A stretch of DNA of 32,462 nucleotides from Fibrobacteria bacterium (GCA_015232855.1 JADFYW010000040.1:1-32462), one strand, 5' to 3'; shown: positions 8,051 to 17,336, counted from the first letter of the stretch. The notes: generated by a model from the letters alone, not told the origin. A program made the numbers and translations.

Positions 8051-11000
8051 TTAATGAATAATGTCCGGGTAATAATTCGTTCCGGAAAAATGAGAATTAT
8101 AGATTGCTTTTATGGAATCTGCGCTCAAAGCGTTGTTATATATCTTCAGATTGTCTATGAGACCCTTAAAACCATGTTTACTGTCTGTTCCTATGATTGT
8201 ATTAAGATCGTTTTGAAACGGTTGGTCAGGGCCATTTGCTATGGCGACAGGTATGCCATTTACAAAGAGTTTAATAATGCGGTCCTTTTTTTCATACGTT
8301 AATGCAATATGAATTTTGTCTATGGATTGTAATTTTTTATGGATCCCATGATGAATGATTGCGTCAGTTCCATATATATTACCTGAAAGTATAGAGTCCT
8401 GGATAAAAAGCGAATAATTAACAGGAACGCTGATAAACTCCGGAAGAGTATTGGGAACTTTTACGGTATCAGAGTCTGGGGGAATTGGATCAACAATGAT
8501 AATAGGATGTGTATGTTTTATTGGTCCGCCACTAACATGCAGGTCAGCTTTAGAATTGGCGTAAGACGCATTAATCTCCATTGTACTTTCTATATTTGGT
8601 TCCGCAATTCTACCTTCAAGCACATTGTTTGTAATATCAGGTGAATTGGTAAAAGCTAGTTTTACCATTGCTTCATATAAATCGGGTGTTCCTGATACTG
8701 GTTTGAAAATTGGAGAAAGACTATCACAAAAATCCGTGGTTAATAAAACCCGGATTGCATCGCGAATAATGATCATTTGTGACGAGGAGGGTGTAGGGAG
8801 TTTTACCTGTACCTTTATGTAGGCATTTTTTGCATAATCCCATTCGGTAATTATTTCATTCTGCATACTGGCAAATTGAAGTTCGGTTGTATCACTATGA
8901 ATCTCGGTTGTATTTGGGTAAAAAATATTGAGTACAGCTTTTGTTGAATCTCCTGATAGTTTTATTCCTGAACCTGAGCGATGGGAAGGAACTTCTACGG
9001 TGATTTGTCCTGCAAAAAAGAATTGTAAAATACTATCTCCTAGTACAGGGATTTTAGTATGTACCAGTGGAGTTTCTAAAATCCAAATTCCAGTTCCATC
9101 TACCTTACCAATAGAGTTCATACTTACGGTTTCTCTATCTACTATTTGCCTACCAAGTGCATCAACAGATGAAACGGTAATTTCGATAGATTTTTTAGTA
9201 ATGGCAGAGACATAATCGTCTTCATAGCGAAGGTATATCTTGCCGATAGATGCATCATAGGCACCATTCGTCATTATTTTGACAGGGCTTTGGTAGTCTT
9301 CGCTCGTAAAGCTGATTATCCCCGGAATTTGTTGTGGTTCAGGGGTACCAAATGTTTTAGTAACCTTAAAACCGTCTACCGGGTCTGTGTAGGTGGCGGT
9401 AAAGATGTCTCCATCACGGTATTCAAATACCCCATTGCCTGGAGTTACCGGCGATGATGGAGCCAAAGGAATTCTGCAAATGTATTTACCAGGTTTTATT
9501 TCAGTAAAAGAAAAATTTTCTTTGTCAGGAGGGCTTATATTATTGTCAGCTTTATCATTCTCTAAATTTAGCTTATAAAGATGATGCTTTGCTGGATGAA
9601 AAGGTTGATCTTCTAAAACCAGATAAATAGTATCTTCTTCACCAGTGATTTGTTCTCTATAGTTGCCATCTTTCGTTGCCAAATACACCGTTCCTTGTTG
9701 AAATACCGGGATAAAAGGGAAAGAACAAACGGGCAAAGACTCTTTTGTACGGGAAGATGAGTAGCTGATTGAAACGGTGTCATAAATGTCTGCTTCGATA
9801 ACAGTATTGTTGAGGTGAGCTTTATTGGAAGCTGTGACCACAAAAGTGTCCAAAAAAATTAAGGCTTCGTTGGACATGGTATAATTGTTAATCGAAAACA
9901 TCTCCTTGTCGCCATTTATTGTGGTGTGGATATTAATAGAGTGGTCTTTTGTTGAAAGTGGTGTGACAATTCTAAAAATAAATTTGTTGTATATGTTCGT
10001 TAATGTAATGTTGTTTCCAAAATATTGTGACTGCAAATCTGAAACTGATAGGGTGGTGGAAGAGGATGTTCTGCTATAAGATTCGGAGACCGTATCACTA
10101 GAGAGGTATCCTTCCTTTTGTATGTAGGCATGTATTGTTGTTGATCCAGTCAAGGTTTTCAAATTCCCGTTATATTTAATAAACGGGCTTTCATTCAAGC
10201 TGTAATAGATGTCTGCCGTTGGAATTTGTGCACTTATTGTGATTTCTTGTGTTCCCTCTAAAGAAGAGTCGGCAAGACTGATAACAGGCGCAGGGAGTTT
10301 TATTTTATATCGGGGGTATGATGCCCAAATAACAGCATCATAAATTATTTGCTCTTTTGCTAATTTCTCCTGAATATACTGGGGCTGAAAAACCAGGCTT
10401 ACAGCTCTTCTGCTGCTATCACCGTAGGCCATAATTACTGGTAACTCTGTTGCATTTCCAATGATTTTGGCTGTGGAAGCATCATAGGCTTGCTGGTGAC
10501 CCATAAAAGTAAGGTGTTCCCGATATTCTTCTTTTACCTGAAAAACAGCAGGATCCGCCTGACATCGCCCATTTTCTACAAAGGGTTTAAAATAGATGCG
10601 GGGTTTGGTAAGCACGTACTCCAATGTGTTTTTGATAATTCCTGGTTCCTGGAGGACGTCATATTTACCATCAAGTGTAATCCATAATTCATCATTAGCA
10701 TCCCGGTACTGCATGGCGTCAGACATAGGAGACGGCCCGTTTACTACATTTGTAATGCCAAAAACATTTTCACCTAAAGACGCGGCATCATCACCCACAA
10801 AAACAATACCAAGATCATGAGATAGGGCGCTATCTATGATGGAGGCAATAGAGGGCCCATTCTGGCCTTGGTCGCCTGCGTTTACATGGATGATAACATG
10901 AGGGAGGTTGGGGGACCAAATGGTTTTTACATCTTCCCAAGTGGTGCTTTTTGATTTCCTTATCTCAATATAAGGAATACTATTAAGAGCATAAAGGACA

Positions 11001-11197
11001 GAATTTTTTGAATTTTCCCCCGTGTTATTTGTGCCGTCGGGGCATGCATCAACACCATCGGCCTGACTGTTGTAAATTATCAGGACTCTGAGAGAATCTT
11101 CGTAGGCATTGTTATACCGAATTTTAACCTCAGAAAAACTTTCAGGTATAAATACACAAGTAAAAAGAGCGAATACCAATATTCTGAACTTAATCAT
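8051..11197 (-). CDS. Exported protein with Rossmann/ThuA-like N-terminal domain, CHB_HEX_C and a half LamG domain
   Basis: A 1048-aa exported protein and the first gene of the surface operon. After a signal peptide (cleavage near SFS-EVK) it has no fibro-slime domain. Instead, residues about 30-290 look like a Rossmann or glutamine-amidotransferase/ThuA-like fold (LRVLIIYNSQ, PHVIIHVNAGDQG, LGIVFVGDDAAS, AVSLVFQPQYI, YDAVIWASYP); this assignment is tentative. A chitobiase C-terminal-like domain follows (about 297-375, LPAPVISLADSSLEG, ADIYYSLN, GYLSSDTVSESY). Ig-like repeats shared with the two fibro-slime paralogues come next, including GEEDTIYLVLE and NNVLEGRI. From about 926 to the end it carries only the second half of LamG (YSLFIQDSIL, KIHIALTYE, IKLFVNGIPVA, FKGLIDNLKIYNNAL). 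Function is unknown; it is probably a surface or periplasm-exposed partner of the lipoprotein. Confidence 0.85.
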   Translation of the reverse strand: MIKFRILVFALFTCVFIPESFSEVKIRYNNAYEDSLRVLIIYNSQADGVDACPDGTNNTGENSKNSVLYALNSIPYIEIRKSKSTTWEDVKTIWSPNLPHVIIHVNAGDQGQNGPSIASIIDSALSHDLGIVFVGDDAASLGENVFGITNVVNGPSPMSDAMQYRDANDELWITLDGKYDVLQEPGIIKNTLEYVLTKPRIYFKPFVENGRCQADPAVFQVKEEYREHLTFMGHQQAYDASTAKIIGNATELPVIMAYGDSSRRAVSLVFQPQYIQEKLAKEQIIYDAVIWASYPRYKIKLPAPVISLADSSLEGTQEITISAQIPTADIYYSLNESPFIKYNGNLKTLTGSTTIHAYIQKEGYLSSDTVSESYSRTSSSTTLSVSDLQSQYFGNNITLTNIYNKFIFRIVTPLSTKDHSINIHTTINGDKEMFSINNYTMSNEALIFLDTFVVTASNKAHLNNTVIEADIYDTVSISYSSSRTKESLPVCSFPFIPVFQQGTVYLATKDGNYREQITGEEDTIYLVLEDQPFHPAKHHLYKLNLENDKADNNISPPDKENFSFTEIKPGKYICRIPLAPSSPVTPGNGVFEYRDGDIFTATYTDPVDGFKVTKTFGTPEPQQIPGIISFTSEDYQSPVKIMTNGAYDASIGKIYLRYEDDYVSAITKKSIEITVSSVDALGRQIVDRETVSMNSIGKVDGTGIWILETPLVHTKIPVLGDSILQFFFAGQITVEVPSHRSGSGIKLSGDSTKAVLNIFYPNTTEIHSDTTELQFASMQNEIITEWDYAKNAYIKVQVKLPTPSSSQMIIIRDAIRVLLTTDFCDSLSPIFKPVSGTPDLYEAMVKLAFTNSPDITNNVLEGRIAEPNIESTMEINASYANSKADLHVSGGPIKHTHPIIIVDPIPPDSDTVKVPNTLPEFISVPVNYSLFIQDSILSGNIYGTDAIIHHGIHKKLQSIDKIHIALTYEKKDRIIKLFVNGIPVAIANGPDQPFQNDLNTIIGTDSKHGFKGLIDNLKIYNNALSADSIKAIYNSHFSGTNYYPDIIH

Positions 11198-11262
11198 ATT
11201 GTTTTCTAAAATAATTTTCCCATCTGTAGCGGGTTGGCCGACATTTTCCTGTTCCTTAACTT

Positions 11263-11294
11263 ATTATAACTTATTTCTAAATAAAGAGAGAAAA
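11263..11294 (-). promoter_or_regulatory. Candidate promoter of the four-gene surface operon
   Basis: The minus strand reads TATAAT at 11268-11263, with an A/T-rich spacer containing the inverted repeat TTATTT-AG-AAATAA. The -35 element is poor and its spacing is not ideal (about 20 bases for TTTTCT), which may mean an activator is needed. It is the best promoter candidate ahead of the operon; the leader would be about 55-60 bases. Confidence 0.35.
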
Positions 11295-11412
11295 CTTTTT
11301 GTGTTTTTTTAGCAATTGTAGGTGAGTAAATGCTGTTTTTAGTTCTTTTTAAGATTTATTTAGTGAGAAATCGCATTCTTTAGGTGTGGAAATACTATTG
11401 ATTTTGAACTAA

Positions 11413-11436
11413 CCAAGTGTTTTCGGAAACAGTTGG
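11413..11436. repeat. Imperfect palindrome downstream of hisD
   Basis: Arms CCAA-G-TGTTT and AAACA-G-TTGG pair at nine of ten positions around a four-base loop. It lies about 75-95 bases after the hisD stop. There is no strong T tract on the minus strand, so a terminator role is uncertain. Confidence 0.35.
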
Positions 11437-11508
11437 AATTAACTTAAATCGCGGTTTGACTTCGTTTTTGGCGTGAAAAGGGTAAATAATACGAGAAAAC
11501 AGTTTGAA

Positions 11509-12780
11509 CTATAATCGCTTACGTATGGATTCAGCATGATGAAAGAAACCTTCTGAATCTGCCATAGCTGCGATATGTTTTCCGTTTTCAATCATGGCCT
11601 GACGGCTATACTGGATATAACTGCTGCGTTTATAAAAATCATAGACTCCTAACGGAGAGAAAAAACGGGCAGATCCATTAGTTGGCAATACGTGATTGGG
11701 ACCTGCAAAATAGTCCCCGACTGGTTCTGCAGAGTAAGGGCCTACAAAAACCGCTCCCGCAGAATGGATTTTATCAGCTAATTTTTCTGCGCCGGTCATC
11801 ATCATTTCAAGATGTTCCGGTGCAAGATTGTTTGCAAGGTCAATACCTTTTTCCCAGTCTTTAACCACGAATATGCGACCAAAACGGCGTAATGATTTTT
11901 GTACAATTTCTTTCCGAGGTGAATTTGCTACCTGGAGTTTAACGCATTCGCTAATAAAAAGGGCTGTTTTTTCTGAAGTAGTAATGCACACAGCAGCTTC
12001 ATATCCAGAGCCGTGTTCGGCCTGGGATAAGAGGTCAGCTGCTACCCAGTCCGGGTCTGAAGATTCGTCTGCCATAACCAAAATTTCTGAAGGTCCTGCG
12101 ATCATATCAATGTCAACAATACCAAAAACTTCTTTTTTGGCTAAGGCCACAAAATTGTTACCAGGACCAACTATTTTATCAACTCGTTTTACTTTTTCTG
12201 TACCATAGGCAAGCATCGCAATGGCCTGGGCGCCTCCAATCTTGTAAATTTCAGAGATGTTTAATTTTTTTAAAACATAAGCAAGAGTAGGGTCAATTTT
12301 ACCAGATACCGGGGTTACTGCAACTATTTCTTTAACACCGGCCACTAAGGCCGGTACCACATTCATGATAACGGTAGAGGGATAAACACCTGCACCTCCG
12401 GGGACATACACGCCAACCCGGTTAAGAGGCCTGATAGTTTGCCCAAGAATTACACCTCCTGGATTTTTTTGTTTCCAGGATGATTCGGTTTGTGCATTGT
12501 GAAAAGTGGTGACATTAAGGATTGCCTTATTAAAAGATGTCCGAAGTGGTTTAGGGCACTTCTCTGCCTGGGCATTGAGTTCTTGTTTGGTGAGCTTTAA
12601 TTGACCTTTGAGTCCATCAAATTTTTTTGCATAGGCTTCAACAGCTTTATGGCCACGGCTGCGAACCTGGATTAAAATATTTTTAACAATGGTCCCGGCT
12701 TGAGCAGAAGGAGTGCCCTGCCTGTCAGTCATACGTTTCACTTCGGGGTGATCCAGATTATTGAGCTTGATTATTTTCAA
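11509..12780 (-). CDS. hisD: Histidinol dehydrogenase
   Basis: This 423-aa enzyme oxidises L-histidinol to L-histidine with two NAD+, the last two steps of histidine synthesis, in the cytoplasm. Family motifs run throughout: VYVPGGAGVYPST, IGGAQAIAMLAYG, DKIVGPGN, AGPSEILV. Predicted zinc ligands are Q253 and H256 (SQAEHG), D356 (VGDYFAGPNH) and H415 (HHAESI). The catalytic Glu-His pair is E322-H323 (APEHLE). The start codon is TTG, supported by GGAG eight bases upstream; no competing ATG gives a full domain. Other his genes are not in the window. It follows cimA on the same strand after 289 bases, so it may be separately transcribed. Confidence 0.97.
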   Translation of the reverse strand: MKIIKLNNLDHPEVKRMTDRQGTPSAQAGTIVKNILIQVRSRGHKAVEAYAKKFDGLKGQLKLTKQELNAQAEKCPKPLRTSFNKAILNVTTFHNAQTESSWKQKNPGGVILGQTIRPLNRVGVYVPGGAGVYPSTVIMNVVPALVAGVKEIVAVTPVSGKIDPTLAYVLKKLNISEIYKIGGAQAIAMLAYGTEKVKRVDKIVGPGNNFVALAKKEVFGIVDIDMIAGPSEILVMADESSDPDWVAADLLSQAEHGSGYEAAVCITTSEKTALFISECVKLQVANSPRKEIVQKSLRRFGRIFVVKDWEKGIDLANNLAPEHLEMMMTGAEKLADKIHSAGAVFVGPYSAEPVGDYFAGPNHVLPTNGSARFFSPLGVYDFYKRSSYIQYSRQAMIENGKHIAAMADSEGFFHHAESIRKRL

Positions 12781-12825
12781 AAGACTATCTCCGTATGAGT
12801 AATCGCGCAGAGGCGTTGAGTTTAA

Positions 12826-12858
12826 AGGGAAAGATAATTTATTATGAGTTATTTCCCT
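12826..12858. repeat. Inverted repeat upstream of hisD
   Basis: Arms AGGGAAA (12826-12832) and TTTCCCT (12852-12858) flank a 19-base loop that itself holds ATAATttATTAT. It lies 45-80 bases before the hisD start in the 289-bp gap after cimA. It could be an operator or leader hairpin. No good sigma-70 promoter was recognised nearby, and no tRNA or small gene was seen in this gap. Confidence 0.3.
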
Positions 12859-13069
12859 GAAAATAAAAGTAAGTGACTTTTAAAATATACTTTTCCCTTA
12901 ATTCCTTCGACCTGGGCTCTTGATTTGTTGGAAGGCTATCAGAGGCGCTTTGTTTTGGTGATACGGAATTAACCATACGCCTTCATACATTTATCTTGTG
13001 CATTTTGCATGGTATCTGTTGTTCTGGAATACGATTAGAACCATTTTAGAAGTGGATTACCAAAAAATG

Positions 13070-14653
13070 TTATTTATGAATCAACAGCTTGTAGTTAAAG
13101 CCATCCATTAAAGCCATCCAACTCGCTTTAATAATATTCTCGGAGACTCCAATAGTGTTCCAGGTAGCTTCTTTGCCCTTTGTTTGGTCATGAAATCGAA
13201 TCCATACCCGTACTGTGGAGCCTGTACCGCCATTATCATCGAGTACCCGTACTTTATAATCCACAAGTCTTACTTGTTTGAGAGATGGGAAAAATGGCTG
13301 TAAGGCCAGCCTTGCGGCCTGTGACATAGCATCAACCGGTCCACTTCCTTCAGCAGCCATATGTATAAATTCGTCTTTCACTTTGATTTTAACCGTTGCC
13401 TCTGAATAGGTAGTTATATGTTTACGGTTTTCTTCAATAACACGATAGCTTAAAACCTTAAATTTTTCTTTTACCATCCCCAGGGTGCGACGGACCATGA
13501 GGTGAAAACTTCCTTCACCAATTTCAAAATGAAATCCCTGGCTTTCGAGTTCTTTGATGTTAGCAAGGATTTCCTGTACCTTGGGATCTCTTTTGTCTGC
13601 ATCCGGTTTGATTTTTTTGATCTTTTCTAATACCAGCCCTGCTCCACTTTGATTACTGACAATAAAATCACGGGCATTACCCACCAGGGTAGGGTCGATA
13701 TGTTCAAAACTATAGGAAACTTTCCTCACGCCATCGATATGTGCTCCACCTTTATGCGCGAAAGCTGCGCTACCTACAAAAGGTTGCCTTATATCTTCTG
13801 CGGAGTTTACAATTTCACTAACATTAATACTCAGTTTACGCAGTAGTTTCAATCTTGTGGGTGTTGAAACTTGTTTACCCATCTTAAGCTGTAAGCTTGG
13901 GATGAGAACCGATAAACTTGTATTGCCACAGCGTTCACCATAACCGTTTATAGTGCCCTGAGCATGGACTGCTCCGCCCTTTACTGCGGCAAGGCTATTG
14001 GCAATGGCTGTACCTGAATCATTATGGGCGTGGATACCAATTGGGCAGGAAAGTTTATTCACTATTTCTTTTGTGATATCTTCAATTTCCCAGGGGAGGC
14101 CCATACCGCCGTTTGTATCACATAAAACTACACAATCTGCGCCACCTTTTGCAGCTGCCTCAAGTGTTTTAATGGCATATTCCGGATTTGCCTTATATCC
14201 ATCAAAAAAATGTTCTGCGTCATATATAACCTCTTCAGTATGCTTTTTTAAAAAACTGACTGAATCTTCTATCATTTCAAGATTTTTTTTAAGGGACGTA
14301 CGTAAAACCTTGGTAACATGAATATCCCATGATTTTCCAAATATGGTGATAACCGGTGATTTTGCTTTAACAAGAAACGACAGAACTTTATCTTTTGCGG
14401 CAGTTGTATCCGGCCGCCGGGTACTCCCAAAGGCACTTATTTTGGCATGCTTCCATTTTATGTTATGGCATTCTTCAAAAAAGGCAATATCAATGGGGTT
14501 AGTAGCATTTGGCCAGCCTCCCTCAATATAATCAATGCCAAAGTCATCAAGCAGTCGGGCTAAATGTAATTTATCCTGAAGGGAAAGGCTTATTCCTTTG
14601 GCCTGGTTTCCGTCCCTGAGGGTGGTATCGAATATCTTTACGGTTGATGGCAT
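13070..14653 (-). CDS. cimA: (R)-citramalate synthase
   Basis: The 527-aa enzyme condenses pyruvate with acetyl-CoA to citramalate, the entry to a threonine-independent isoleucine route. The N-terminal HMGL-like TIM barrel begins IFDTTLRDGNQAKG (D9-R13-D14-G15) and includes GIDYIEGGWPNATNP, CDTNGGMGLPWE and the metal-binding GIHAHNDSG. The C-terminal LeuA-type regulatory dimer domain follows (from about 400, with RVLDDNGGTGSTVRVW). The length and the EGGWP and FFDGYKANPEYA motifs fit the long CimA clade rather than LeuA or homocitrate synthase. One base separates it from the ilvE stop. Isoleucine feedback through the C-terminal domain is known for the family and expected here. Confidence 0.93.
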   Translation of the reverse strand: MPSTVKIFDTTLRDGNQAKGISLSLQDKLHLARLLDDFGIDYIEGGWPNATNPIDIAFFEECHNIKWKHAKISAFGSTRRPDTTAAKDKVLSFLVKAKSPVITIFGKSWDIHVTKVLRTSLKKNLEMIEDSVSFLKKHTEEVIYDAEHFFDGYKANPEYAIKTLEAAAKGGADCVVLCDTNGGMGLPWEIEDITKEIVNKLSCPIGIHAHNDSGTAIANSLAAVKGGAVHAQGTINGYGERCGNTSLSVLIPSLQLKMGKQVSTPTRLKLLRKLSINVSEIVNSAEDIRQPFVGSAAFAHKGGAHIDGVRKVSYSFEHIDPTLVGNARDFIVSNQSGAGLVLEKIKKIKPDADKRDPKVQEILANIKELESQGFHFEIGEGSFHLMVRRTLGMVKEKFKVLSYRVIEENRKHITTYSEATVKIKVKDEFIHMAAEGSGPVDAMSQAARLALQPFFPSLKQVRLVDYKVRVLDDNGGTGSTVRVWIRFHDQTKGKEATWNTIGVSENIIKASWMALMDGFNYKLLIHK

Positions 14654-14654
14654 G

Positions 14655-15662
14655 TTATACTTCTATAAGCCAGTTATAACTATCATCCCGCTCACCATAT
14701 TGAATACCCTGAAGATGTTCGTATAATTTTGTGAGGGTCTTTCCAGCTTTATGTTCATCACCAAAAGTCCAGACCTTATCACCTTTGGTAATTGAGTAGA
14801 TAGGTGTGATAACAGCTGCTGTACCGCAGGCACCCACTTCCTTAAAACGGTCTACCTCATCTAATGGGATGGGCATTTTCACCGGTGTTAAACCGTATTC
14901 TTTTGAAAGAGTCTGTAGACTGTTATTTGTGATACTTTGGAGTATGGATGGTGAATCAGGTGTCTGATATTCATCGTCTGTGATACCAATAAAGTTTGAA
15001 GTACCGAATTCATCAATATATTTATGTTCTACAGGGTCGGTGTATAAAACAATAGGGAAACCCTTTTTTTTAGCTTGAATACCCGGCTTAAGACTTGCTG
15101 CATAATTGCCTGCAACTTTGGTACGGCCAGTTCCCTGGGCCGCGGCCCGGTCAAAGCCTTCTACCACAAGAGCATTAACGGGTGAAAAACCCTCTTTATA
15201 ATAAGGACCCACTGGAGTTACAAAAACAATGAATGTGTAGGTATCTGAAGGATTTACTCCAATAATGGGCTGAGTACCTATTAAGAAAGGACGCATATAA
15301 AGACTGGCTCCGGTGCCATAAGGGGGGAGATAATCGATATTTTCTTTGACGGCCATTTTGCAAGCTTCAATAAAAAGCTCTTCTGACGGGGGCTGCATAC
15401 AAATACGTTCACCCGAAAGAATCATTCGTTTGGCGCCCATGTCCGGACGAAAAATTACCGCTTTACCTTCTTTGGTCCGGAAAGCTTTAAGCCCTTCAAA
15501 ACAGGCTTGCCCGTAGTGAAAGCAGTTCGCCGAAATGTGCATGGAAAGGTAAGGCTCTGTATTGAGAGTGGGGGCGGACCATGCTCCATCAGCATAATCC
15601 GCCTGAACAAATGCTTTGGTGGGCAAATAATTAAAGCCCAGGTTTGTCCAATCCATATCCAT
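14655..15662 (-). CDS. ilvE: Branched-chain amino acid aminotransferase
   Basis: The 335-aa class IV PLP aminotransferase transfers amino groups between glutamate and the 2-oxo acids of Ile, Val and Leu. The PLP lysine is K182 in GTGRTKVAGNYAASL. Other family motifs are HYGQACFEGLKAFR, MRPFLIGT, IDEFGTSNFIGIT and ACGTAAVITP. Length and motifs match the larger BCAT type II found in many bacteria and in eukaryotes. It sits between leuB (17-base gap) and cimA (one base). A second in-frame ATG at residue 3 is possible. Confidence 0.95.
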   Translation of the reverse strand: MDMDWTNLGFNYLPTKAFVQADYADGAWSAPTLNTEPYLSMHISANCFHYGQACFEGLKAFRTKEGKAVIFRPDMGAKRMILSGERICMQPPSEELFIEACKMAVKENIDYLPPYGTGASLYMRPFLIGTQPIIGVNPSDTYTFIVFVTPVGPYYKEGFSPVNALVVEGFDRAAAQGTGRTKVAGNYAASLKPGIQAKKKGFPIVLYTDPVEHKYIDEFGTSNFIGITDDEYQTPDSPSILQSITNNSLQTLSKEYGLTPVKMPIPLDEVDRFKEVGACGTAAVITPIYSITKGDKVWTFGDEHKAGKTLTKLYEHLQGIQYGERDDSYNWLIEV

Positions 15663-15679
15663 AATTGTTTACCCTGTTG

Positions 15680-16741
15680 TTACATCTTTGTAATAATATC
15701 AGCAATTAAATCACCAACTTCACTGGTACTCATACCCATATGACCGGCAGCCATTGATTTTATTTGACCACTTTCAAGTACCTGATAAATAGCTTTATCT
15801 ATAAGTTTGGCACCCTCTTCTTCGCCAAGAGTATTCAGTAACATTTCTATAGAAGAAATCGAAGCCAAAGGATTAATTACATTTTGCCCTTCATATTTGG
15901 GAGCTGAACCACCAATAGGCTCAAACATAGATACGCCTTCAGGATTAATATTACCACCTGCTGCAATACCCATACCGCCCTGAATCATGGCACCCAAATC
16001 AGTAATGATATCACCAAACATATTGGACGTTACGATTACATCGTACCATTCCGGGTTTTTAACCATCCACATGGTGGTGGCATCAACATGATTGTAATCG
16101 CGTTTAATGTCAGGATATTCTGCACCTACTTCTTCGTGGGTACGTACCCAAAGATCACCAACATGGGTAAGTACGTTACATTTTTGAGAAAGGGTAAGGG
16201 TATTGTCTTTATTTCTTTTTTTAGTATACTCAAAAGCATAGCGCATACAGCGTTCCACTATGGGACGTGAATAGGTCATCTGTTGGGTCGCAATTTCATA
16301 TTGGGTTCCCACCATAGAAGCGCCGCCCATGCCAGTGTAAAGTCCGCCGGTATTTTCACGGATGATGACAAAATCGATATCTTTTGGGCCCTTGTCTTTT
16401 AAAGGTGTCCAGACATTGGGATACAGTTTAACCGGGCGAAGATTAATATATTGATCAAAATAAAAACGGGCTTTGAGTAAAATACCAACTTCAAGGATAC
16501 CTGGTTTTACACTGGGATGGCCAATGGCACCTAGAATAATAGAATCAAAACCTTCCAAATCTTTAAGACCTTCATCAGGGAGTAACTCACCTGTTTTCAG
16601 GTAACGTTCCGCACCAAAATCGAAATTTTGAGTCTCTACTTTAAAACCTTGTTTGGCTGCAACTGCATGTAAAACTTTAACTGCTTCATTTACAACTTCC
16701 GGGCCTGTTCCGTCACCCGGCATTACCGCTATTTTATACAC
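15680..16741 (-). CDS. leuB: 3-isopropylmalate/3-methylmalate dehydrogenase
   Basis: The 353-aa NAD-dependent beta-decarboxylating dehydrogenase acts on 3-isopropylmalate in leucine synthesis and, with cimA, on 3-methylmalate for isoleucine. Motifs include [31 protein letters not shown] and [15 protein letters not shown]. The metal-binding region is [18 protein letters not shown]. The start is GTG at 16741: an AAAAGGAG site lies seven bases upstream and overlaps the stop of the preceding hydrolase gene, so coupling is likely. The reading frame stays open to 16849, but that extension is basic low-complexity sequence antiparallel to no known domain and overlaps the neighbour, so it was rejected. 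Exact substrate preference (isopropylmalate or methylmalate) cannot be read off. Confidence 0.9.
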   Translation of the reverse strand: MYKIAVMPGDGTGPEVVNEAVKVLHAVAAKQGFKVETQNFDFGAERYLKTGELLPDEGLKDLEGFDSIILGAIGHPSVKPGILEVGILLKARFYFDQYINLRPVKLYPNVWTPLKDKGPKDIDFVIIRENTGGLYTGMGGASMVGTQYEIATQQMTYSRPIVERCMRYAFEYTKKRNKDNTLTLSQKCNVLTHVGDLWVRTHEEVGAEYPDIKRDYNHVDATTMWMVKNPEWYDVIVTSNMFGDIITDLGAMIQGGMGIAAGGNINPEGVSMFEPIGGSAPKYEGQNVINPLASISSIEMLLNTLGEEEGAKLIDKAIYQVLESGQIKSMAAGHMGMSTSEVGDLIADIITKM

Positions 16742-16754
16742 CTGTATTCTCCTT

Positions 16755-17333
16755 TTATATAATGAGTTTTTGTATTTCTTTAAAGGTCGGCGTGCCCGCC
16801 TCTTTGAGCCATTCAAAGACAGCCATTTCTGTGGTAATAATATGGGCACCGGCTTCCCGCATACGATTTAATGCCATAGTTTTATCATATTCACGCCGGG
16901 AAGAAACCGCATCAGCTACCACATATATCCATCCATCGAAATTTGCCAGCAGGTCAAAGACCGTCTGATTTACACAGATGTGGGTTTCTACACCAGTTAT
17001 GATTATTTGTCTTTTCTTTTGTTGCTTAATTTTTTCAAACAAAGTAGGCTCACCCAAGGCACTCATGGTCAATTTTTCCAAAATCGGAGTATCATCCATT
17101 CCAAAGCCCTCGATTTCAGTAACCGTTGTACCCAATCCATTGGGATATTGCTCGGAAATAATTATGGGTATGCCAAGCTTTGTAGCGGATTTCTGAAGAA
17201 TAGAACTGTTGTGAATAACCGTATTCATGTCCGTAATAATTTTACGAAACTTTTCCTGAATATCGATAAACAGCAGCAGACTATCTTCAGCCGCTAAAAG
17301 ATGTTCGCTTCTTTTGTAGCTGGTAGCGAACAT
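16755..17333 (-). CDS. Isochorismatase-family cysteine hydrolase
   Basis: The 192-aa cytoplasmic hydrolase has the Asp-Lys-Cys triad of the isochorismatase/nicotinamidase superfamily: D24 (LLFIDIQEKF), K87 (ILEKLTMSAL) and C120 (GVETHICVNQTV). SEQYPNGLG and the final DAVSSR..YD..MALNRMREAGA resemble the YcaC/YwoC-like group, whose natural substrates are mostly unknown. It lies in the middle of the branched-chain operon, three bases after ilvC and with its stop overlapping the leuB ribosome-binding site. It is therefore transcribed with amino acid genes although it has no recognised step there. Substrate unknown. Confidence 0.9.
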   Translation of the reverse strand: MFATSYKRSEHLLAAEDSLLLFIDIQEKFRKIITDMNTVIHNSSILQKSATKLGIPIIISEQYPNGLGTTVTEIEGFGMDDTPILEKLTMSALGEPTLFEKIKQQKKRQIIITGVETHICVNQTVFDLLANFDGWIYVVADAVSSRREYDKTMALNRMREAGAHIITTEMAVFEWLKEAGTPTFKEIQKLII

Positions 17334-17336
17334 AGC

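Larger units (their letters stand above)
11198..11508. other. Gene-free interval between hisD and the surface operon
   Basis: The 311-bp interval contains no convincing gene. On the minus strand a TATAAT -10 hexamer (11263-11268) lies about 65 bases before the first surface-operon codon, but its -35 region is weak (TTTTCT near 11289-11294). An inverted repeat TTATTT/AAATAA (11271-11284) sits immediately upstream of that -10. A second imperfect palindrome at 11413-11436 has arms CCAA-x-TGTTT and AAACA-x-TTGG around a four-base loop. It could be a weak terminator-like hairpin after hisD or a protein-binding site. Both roles are inferred. Confidence 0.45.

Noticed and set aside
11109-11312. Plus-strand frame across the surface-operon start
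   Set aside because: It is antiparallel to the 1048-aa gene, has low-complexity composition and no ribosome-binding site.
12781-13069. tRNA or small RNA gene between cimA and hisD
   Set aside because: No T-arm, anticodon-arm or cloverleaf pattern was found on either strand.
16742-16849. Upstream extension of the leuB reading frame
   Set aside because: It overlaps the hydrolase gene in another frame, reads as basic low-complexity sequence, and the GTG at 16741 has an ideal ribosome-binding site and gives the normal length.
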